In this document: positions 57,681 through 64,000 of the stretch, piece by piece
Numbering within the stretch: position 1 is the stretch's first letter
Layout: every line of letters begins with the position of its first letter
NCBI GenBank assembly: GCA_001574975.1
Contig: KQ965758.1
Span: forward strand, 128,763 to 192,762
Reading direction: 5' to 3'
Length of the DNA stretch: 64,000 bases
From: Gonapodya prolifera JEL478
Taxonomy: Eukaryota > Monoblepharomycota > Monoblepharidomycetes > Monoblepharidales > Gonapodyaceae
The notes under the pieces: model-generated
Told to the model about the DNA's origin: nothing
The model's input: only the letters and a program-made list of their open reading frames with translations
The model's database searches: none
Position numbers and translations under genes: made by a program

Positions 57681-60116
57681 CTACTGCGTCGGGTTGAGCC
57701 CCAGGGTCACGATCACGCTCTGGCTGTACGACGCCTCGAGCGGGTAAGATCCCACGTTGAAGCGAAGCGTCGACGCCGCGATGGTGATGTTGGCTCCTCC
57801 GCTGGCGGCGGCGATGATGGCGTTGAAGCCGGCCTCGTTGAGGTTACTGGTGGCAGGTGGAAAGAAAATCGAGCAATCAGAACGGGTCGAGCCAAATGAG
57901 TATTGTCGGAGCGTCTAAAAAACTGTGCTCACATGAGAACGGGAATAATGTCAGAAGTCGCCACGGAGCGGGGAGGAATGTTGAGGTTCAGGCTAGCGTC
58001 GACCGTGGCGATCACGTCAGGACCGTACGAGAAGGTCGCGTTGATGTACGTGAGCGTCAGGCTTGCCGACGTGGGGTTGAAAGCATCGACGACTGTGGTG
58101 GTGGTGTGGTTGTTGGGGTAGAATTAATTCAGCACGTCGAAGTATCATTCGACCCTGTTAAGCCGAACCTGATGACGCAATCAATGTAACTGGAGTATCA
58201 TCTCTCAGCTCAAGCCGCGCACCCCTGATGAGGTTTTCCGTCAACCCCGGCAGGGACGCGCCGAGTGAAAGCGCGGACAGAGCGGGCGCGAGTGGGGGCA
58301 GCGACGTTGATGTGGACGTGCCGCTGATGGTGAGCGCGTTCGCGACGCCGCCGAGGTAGTTCGTCACGAGCGTGCGGCCGGCAGAGACGGCTGCGGCTCC
58401 GGAGGGTTTGAATTGTCTTTGGGGATTGGACAAGAGGGCGACAATTTTAATAAGGATGATACGCGGTGGTGATCCCAAGGGGAACTCAAGACTCACCCAG
58501 TCGCGGTCAGAACGTTGTCCCCGCGATTGAGTGAGAGCTTTGGCAGGGTAACGTCTCCCAAGACTTGGCCGCCGTACCGCAGCGCGAGCGTGACGTCCGA
58601 GTTGAGCGCCAGGTCGACGTTACTGGGGTTTGTAATCTTTGCAAGTCACAAGAAGAAAAGAGAGACGGATCACATCATTTGATGATCGGAGATGGACGTG
58701 TTTGGTGCGATGGGACATCCTCAGTTCTCACCTTGGTCGTGATCTTGACAAGCATCGCACTTGCAGTCCCACCGACGATCTCGAACGTGGTGATGGTCAG
58801 CGGAGTCGCGCCAAGTCCTTGGAACCCGTTGAGCGTGAGGTCGGTCGAGTAGGGAATGTCGTCGATTTCGAGAGGTCCTTTTGTGAGTGTGAGGAGAATG
58901 AGATGAGGTGAGCGAATATTTGGTGGAAAAAGGAGAATGGATCTGGAAGGCACCCACGCACCCCATTTGTCGGAGCCCTTGGTGTCGGCGAGAATGTCAA
59001 CTGGAAGAGGAAAGGGGCCGGTAGCGTAAAAGACGTTTTTGAGGAACGCCGAGAACGTGGATCGCTGGGCCTGAGCGTTACGTAAAAAGTGAGATCGGTT
59101 GGTTTGTCGCTTGTTGGCCATGGGGCAAGCATGGTACCGACTGACGTACCGCGGGAATAGTAAGGGCGGCGTTCGCAATGTCGGCCGTGATTGTGCCGGT
59201 CGCGCTCTTGGCGTTGATGTCGGACTTGACGGGCTGCCAGCCGGTCGAGAGCTTGCCGATGGTCGTCGCGCCGTTCAAAATGTCGATGTCCAAATTCGCG
59301 GTGTTTACGGTGAGGTCTAGTGGGATGGGTAGCTGGGTTGGGGTGAACCACTATGAGTGAGATGTCTCGAAATATGTTGCATGGGGCGAACGCACTTTGA
59401 TGGTTGTCACGACTCCGGGGGCGGAGAGTTTTGGGGTCCATGCGTTGGCGGGGTCGAACGAGAAGGCAAAAGTGGGTGCCGTAACTCCGGTGATAAGCGA
59501 GTCTTTGAGAGACGGGAACAACAAAAAGACCAAGTTGAAGAGTCCCTAAATCCAAGTGTTTTGCTATCAGTGTGTGAAGAGATCCGCCCCACTCTTGCAG
59601 TTCTCACCTGTTGGATCATTGCGATGACCGTAGACAGAATGCTTGCATTCACAGGTTTAATGCCGTTGGTAGTGGTAATAAGAGAGGTTGCGGCGGCGAC
59701 AGAGCTGGTGGACGAGGACCTAGCGCCTGGATATGGCGGAAGGGACATTCATCACGCAAGGTGCAAATATGCAAATGTAATTCCCAAGAATGAAAAATTT
59801 ACTCACTGAGAAGGACACCGGCCGTGGCGCCGACGACAATTGCGGTCAATGCAAGGCCTCCGGACATGATGAGCGCGATCTTCTTGGTGCGACTCATTCG
59901 CTGCCATCGTGACTTGGGGACTTCTTGCTCGGGCATGGATGCTTCAACGTCTGCGGTGACTGTTGGTTCCTCGACATTGAGGACGCCCTCCTCCACAACA
60001 AGGTTTTTTGCATTAGGATCAGCGTCGAGGACGGGGGACGCAGGCGATTCGGACTCGACGGCGAGAGAGACGCGCGCGGATTCTGCGACGGGAAGCTCGG
60101 ACTCTGTCGCGGCCAT
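57681..60116 (-). CDS. DUF3712-type membrane-anchored protein
   Basis: The start at 60116 reads MAATESELPVAESARVSLAV. An acidic N-terminal part of about 75 residues is followed by a basic stretch RWQRMSRTKKIA and one membrane helix IMSGGLALTAIVVGATAGVL. The rest is a long lumenal or extracellular beta-rich region spread over about 12 small exons, with repeating LEA-like/DUF3712 units: DLTVNTANLDIDILNGATTI with GKLSTGWQPV, STDLTLNGFQGLGATPLTIT, NPSNVDLALNSDVTLALRYG, NPTSASLTLTYINATFSYGP and AGFNAIIAAASGGANITIAA. It ends SVIVTLGLNPTQ, stop at 57681-57683. Single-pass DUF3712 proteins in yeast include Tag1 at the vacuole; the role here is unknown. TATA box 41 nt upstream of the ATG. Confidence 0.75.
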
Positions 60117-60544
60117 TGTGGATTGCAGCGTGCAGGTTCGGGAGACGCTCCCTGAATTTATAACCGCCGTTTTCAGTCGGTGCCTGTGAATCCAGGGATG
60201 CCGACTGGCCCCGGCAAATTGGACAGATCGCGAGGTTGTGTGGGGAACACTCGAAGATCTGAGCCGACGAAGACGTGAGCGACGCGCGGGGAAGGGAAAG
60301 CGTGCAATTGCGAGTTGTTGAAGATCTTTTCCGTTAACTGGTCTTGGTGGTTGGGTCATATGTCTCCCACGCCACACGTCGTCACGTCCAAAAATGGAAA
60401 GTCATTACTTTTTGTTGAAGCAAAAACAAAGAGGCGTATAAAGGACTGACTCATCATCTTATATGAAAACGCTCATATGGGTGGTTGTGATTGGAGACCG
60501 GCACATACAGAATCGCATATTGCGACATTACGGACACCTAACAT
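60117..60544. other. Intergenic region upstream of the DUF3712 gene
   Basis: Promoter of the DUF3712 gene and 3' flank of the dipeptidase, both minus strand. Apart from the TATA box, nothing recognised. Confidence 0.5.
60157..60162 (-). promoter_or_regulatory. TATA box of the DUF3712 gene
   Basis: TATAAA on the minus strand, 41 nt upstream of the start codon at 60116; spacing close to that at the MFS permease. Confidence 0.45.
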
Positions 60545-63266
60545 CTACGCAGAAGCAACCTCATGTAGGTACGTAGCGAGGAGCTTGATGCCCTCAATGT
60601 AGCTTCACGCAAATCAATTCGCTTGGTCAGCGCGCTTCCCAAATTGTCAGACGATGCAATGGACTCACTTCTTTTTGTCGCTGTAAGGCGCAAGTGGCAA
60701 CGAGGCGAGAAACTGCGTTAAGAAAAGAAACGCGAACTTTGGTACAGTAACCAACTTACATCTTTTCGTTTATGCTGTGCGCCCCATCATCGGCGGCGCC
60801 CTAGTTAGATGGTTATTGCATCACCAACAATACTTCGCCAGGAGGAGCAAGACGGAAATACCAAGAAGGGCCACGTACCATGGGTAGCAGAAGCACACTG
60901 ACGCCAAGGTTCTCTTGGAAAGTGAGCGTCACCGGTATCGATCCTCCCTTAACCCACAAAAATCCTGTCACGCATTCGTAAACCCCCATACCACGAAGAA
61001 CGACCCCACCTCCCGCGTAAGGTCCGGCTTCACACCAAATACCCTCTGCACGGCCTTACTCGCGGCCGCATAGCTTGGTCCCTCGGGGTCGGCCAGCCAC
61101 GCTCGCGCACCATGCAGGGGTTCGACTGTGCACACGGTCTTGGAATTTAGTTTTGCGTGCTCGGAGGCGATGAAGGTGGAGACGAGGCGGTGCACTTCGG
61201 CGGGGTCTGTAATCAAGGAAGGAGATGGACGGCAGTAATAATCGCGTGAGTCGTGTCGTGAGTCGTGAACACGCTCGCTCCTCGATTCTGAGTTCGGACT
61301 CACCCATGTCGGGGACCAATCGGATGCTGAACTTTCCCGTAACTTTGGCCGGAATTACAGTCTAGAATTGTGCCACAAAACTCGTCGTCAAAACCACCAA
61401 TCGTACAGGGAACCCTTGTGCACCACGACATACGACACACCTTGGCTCCCGCACTGTAGAACGCTCCCTCGATTCCGTGCAAGCTCAGGGATGGATACCG
61501 CCATCTAACCCAACCCATCCCAAAGGAGGTCGAGGTCCATGAGGCCGCAATACACCTTCGAATTCGCTCAACGCGCTCACCGCGACATGAGCACCTCGTG
61601 CTCGTTGTCCTGAATCACGACTTTGCCACCGACGGCGCCTTCATAATCGGGAAGCGCAAAGTCGATCCCGTTGTAGGTCCCGCGTTCTTTATCGGTCAGC
61701 GGGCGGACTTGGTCCTGTCGATTCGGTGTCGTCTGTGATATCGAAAAATAGAGAGAGAGGAACAACAACTCGATGACTGACATAAATGCCAGGGACGAGT
61801 ATCTTCCCATCCGGCGCCACGAGCTTGCTCATGATCGCGAAGCTTCATTGAAATGAGACCCCATTGGGAAAACGTTCAATGAGCTCATCACTGGTTGTTC
61901 TCACAATTTCCCGCCCTCCACTCACAGATCCGTCATGGGCTCGTGCACGGTGCCGCCAAACACGCCCGAGTGGAGGTCCTTTGCGGGGCCGGCGATCGTG
62001 AGCTTGTAGTACGCGATCCCGCGTAGACCGTACGTGAGGCAGGGGCGGGTCTTGCCGAGCCAGTCTGCAGGTGTACGGGGTGGTGTAGGGGGTAGGAGCA
62101 GCGTAGCGTCAGATGTCAGATGGCACAAGATTGGGCGTAGCGTCACAAGATCCCCCCCCGGCCCGCCAAGGTCTGGGTGGGAATTTTCGGGACGGGAAAG
62201 CTCACAGTTGTCGCTGATGCAGACGTAGTCTGTCCCCTTGAAGTATCCTTTCGCTTCCTGGACAATGAGCTCGTCCAGACCCTGTTTCAAGGAGTCAGTG
62301 GATGTTGGCGGTGTGAGGCCGAGTGGTTACGAACCTCGGAGCCCGACTCTGGAATAAAAATGCGAGCATGCGAGGAGCACGAAGAGCAAATTGTACTGAG
62401 CACTAAAACATTTTGGCGTTCTCATCCAAACGTGACACGCACCTTCCATTCCCTCGAAGCACATCTTCGCAGGCACCACGTACGACAATGAGGACCCGCC
62501 GTTCAAACAAACGACCAATGCGGTCAGCAGACACCACTCACCTTGATGTTGACCGGTAAATCCACGCCAAGTTTCTGATGGGCTTCAATCACCCACAACC
62601 ACGAGAGGATCGGCGCCTTGTCGTCTGTCGACCCGCGACCAAATAGCCTGCCCTGTTCGTCTTCAACGAGCGTGAATGGGTCGCTGGTCCAGCCGTCAGA
62701 TTTTAGGGCGGGCTGGACGTCGTAGTGACCTGGTGTTGAGAGCGAGGGGGGAGGAGGGGTCGTCCATCCGAGCAAAATAAAATCGCAGCTGCTAGGTCGA
62801 CCAACGCACCATAAACAAGCACAGTTTTCTTCGCGGGGTCGGTCCCATACGTTCCCAGAATAATCGGAGGCAGTTTCACTTGGCTTCCATCGAGCTCCTG
62901 GAAACCAGGGTCGTGCGACGTGTGCGAGACTCCAAGCTTGTCCATCCTGTTCGCGTGCCGACGTTGGGTCAACGTGTGGACATTCCCTGCGGGTGACTAA
63001 CCCAAGAGCTCACCAGGAAATGATGTAGTTAGCCATCTTAACAACCTCTGGGCGATGATGCGCGTCGCCCGACACACTGGGCGATCGCAGGCATTGGTGA
63101 ATGAGTGAGAGACACCAGAATCGAGCGGTGAGTCCAATTCATGTCGTGAAACGAAAGAGACGTTGGGAGTCACGAACCTTTTTATGGCCACCGCTTCTCC
63201 GAGTCTGCGAACATAGTCTGCAGAATTTTGGTCCACGTGAGAAAAGATGGAGTCGAGCTGGGTCAT
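60545..63266 (-). CDS. DUG1: Cys-Gly metallodipeptidase, Dug1/CNDP2-like (M20 family)
   Basis: Cytosolic dinuclear-zinc dipeptidase; the yeast orthologue hydrolyses Cys-Gly in glutathione turnover. The start at 63266 reads MTQLDSIFSHVDQNSADYVR. Motifs in order: LPPIILGTYGTDPAKKTVLV, HYDVQPALKSDGWTSDPF (first zinc His), LFGRGSTDDKAPILSWLWVI (bridging Asp), CFEGMEE-SGSEGLDELIVQ (catalytic Glu), DYVCISDN (zinc Asp), WLGKTRPCLTYGLRGIAYYK, DLHSGVFGGTVHEPMTDL (dimerisation His), WRYPSLSLHGIEGAFYSAGA, KVTGKFSIRLVPDM, and the final GAADDGAHSINEK (zinc His). The last exon is YIEGIKLLATYLHEVASA, stop at 60545-60547. About 14 exons. All metal ligands are present. Confidence 0.95.
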
Positions 63267-63408
63267 GTGAGATACGTTGTTACTGGAAAAAAGGTATGAA
63301 ACTTCTTGGATAAATATATGAATACCGTTCGGGCCGCGTAAGGGGCCGACTTCACCTTCTGACACATTCCACGCCGTGGGCACCTTCGAAAAGAATCTGA
63401 TAGCCACG
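63267..63408. promoter_or_regulatory. Short divergent promoter region
   Basis: 142 bp between the start codons of the dipeptidase and the acyl-CoA synthetase. Confidence 0.55.
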
Positions 63409-64000
63409 ATGACGGTCTTCAAGAGCAAGCTGAAAGATGTTGCCATCCCGGACGTGGACGTGAGTTGACTTTGTTTGGCATCGGGTTGGGGACTTTGCGT
63501 TTCATGGTTTCCCCACGCGTGGGCGTTCCATCAGATATTCAACTTCATTTTCCCTCCGACATCTATCTTTTCGCGGTTTTTCGGGACTGGAGTGCCACCC
63601 AGGCAAGGCAAAACTGCGTACATCGACGGTGTAACCGGCGAGGCGATTGGACACGACGGTCTTAAGGATCTCTGTGAAGATTTTGCAGCTGCTCTTCAGG
63701 GGAAGTGAGTTGCGTTGCGGTCGTCGTGAGCAATGTCAGGTAGCCCCGAGGTCGATTAATGTGGCATTCCTACCTCACGCAGATATGGACTCAAGGAGCA
63801 AGAAGTGCTTGGTGTGTTCTCTCCAAATGATGGTATGTGTGATTCGCACTTCAAGGTTACGTAATGGCTTACTGTATTTACGCGCCACCATCGAATCACA
63901 GCATATTATCCTATCGCGCTGTGGGGTGCACTTCGAATCGGGTGCATTGCGACCACTGCGAACCACACTTGTGAGCTGAAGGCGGGGATTGCATTCGAGA
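63409..64000 (+). CDS. 4-coumarate-CoA-ligase-like acyl-CoA synthetase (5' part only)
   Basis: AMP-forming ligase family, cut by the window end. The start at 63409 reads MTVFKSKLKDVAIPDVD. Exon 2, after an acceptor near 63535, reads IFNFIFPPTSIFSRFFGTGV and KTAYIDGVTGEAIGHDGLKD with LCEDFAAALQGK. Exon 3 gives KYGLKEQEVLGVFSPND, and exon 4 AYYPIALWGALRIGCIATTA and NHTCEL. The order (N-terminal strand, YID-TGE turn, VGVFSPNS-type segment, YPIA-WG-L--G--TTAN) is that of fungal 4CL-like and peroxisomal acyl-CoA synthetases. The AMP-binding P-loop and the C-terminus (where a peroxisomal signal could lie) are outside the window, so the substrate is unknown. Confidence 0.8.

Noticed and set aside
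1-64000. tRNA, rRNA, transposon, LTR or viral remnants
   Set aside because: Scanning by eye for B-box sequences, long terminal or inverted repeats, and transposase or reverse-transcriptase motifs found none. A covariance-model and repeat-library search would settle it.

Overview
The window is gene-dense nuclear DNA of a fungus. Genes carry many short GT-AG introns, mostly about 50-100 nt, and the intergenic gaps are small. Several families are fungal in type: DAL5/TNA1-like MFS permeases, an mpaB-type oxygenase, a Yvc1-like TRP channel, a DUF3712 protein, an Erf2-like palmitoyltransferase and eIF3b. One gene is a clear orthologue of the axonemal protein CFAP91 (MAATS1/AAT1), so this fungus should build a motile flagellum. 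I infer a zoosporic fungus (Chytridiomycota in the broad sense); the genus cannot be read from the sequence.

Layout. 1-12.7 kb: an MFS permease cut by the window start, an mpaB-type oxygenase, a GEN1/Yen1-like XPG-family protein that lacks the acidic catalytic motifs, and a second MFS permease. 12.7-24 kb: a mitochondrial-looking TPR protein divergent from a DHH/DHHA1 phosphoesterase, an Erf2-like palmitoyltransferase, a tentative unknown gene, an F-box protein and an alpha/beta hydrolase. 24-34 kb: an Mdm1/SNX13-14-like sorting nexin, an ethanolamine-permease-like APC transporter and a secreted protein. 34-45 kb: a cystatin-fold protein, a CIB-type EF-hand protein divergent from CFAP91, and a TRP channel ending 17 bp from CFAP91. 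45-57 kb: a RING-CH ubiquitin ligase, a ZNF277 homologue, GSK3, DNA polymerase kappa and eIF3b. 57-64 kb: DPM3, a DUF3712 membrane protein, a Dug1/CNDP2 metallodipeptidase and the start of an acyl-CoA synthetase.

There is no operon-like pathway, and I saw no LTR element, DNA transposon, viral remnant, CRISPR array, rRNA or tRNA. The most unusual points are the XPG-family protein without its catalytic acids (with an exact 219-bp internal tandem duplication), the divergent CIB/CFAP91 pair, and a degenerate hairpin-rich repeat family in the introns of both members of that pair. Gene ends are read from in-frame start and stop codons. Internal exon borders come from GT/AG signals and reading frame, without transcript data. 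Two single-base N's (22501 and 37267) lie in G/C homopolymers.
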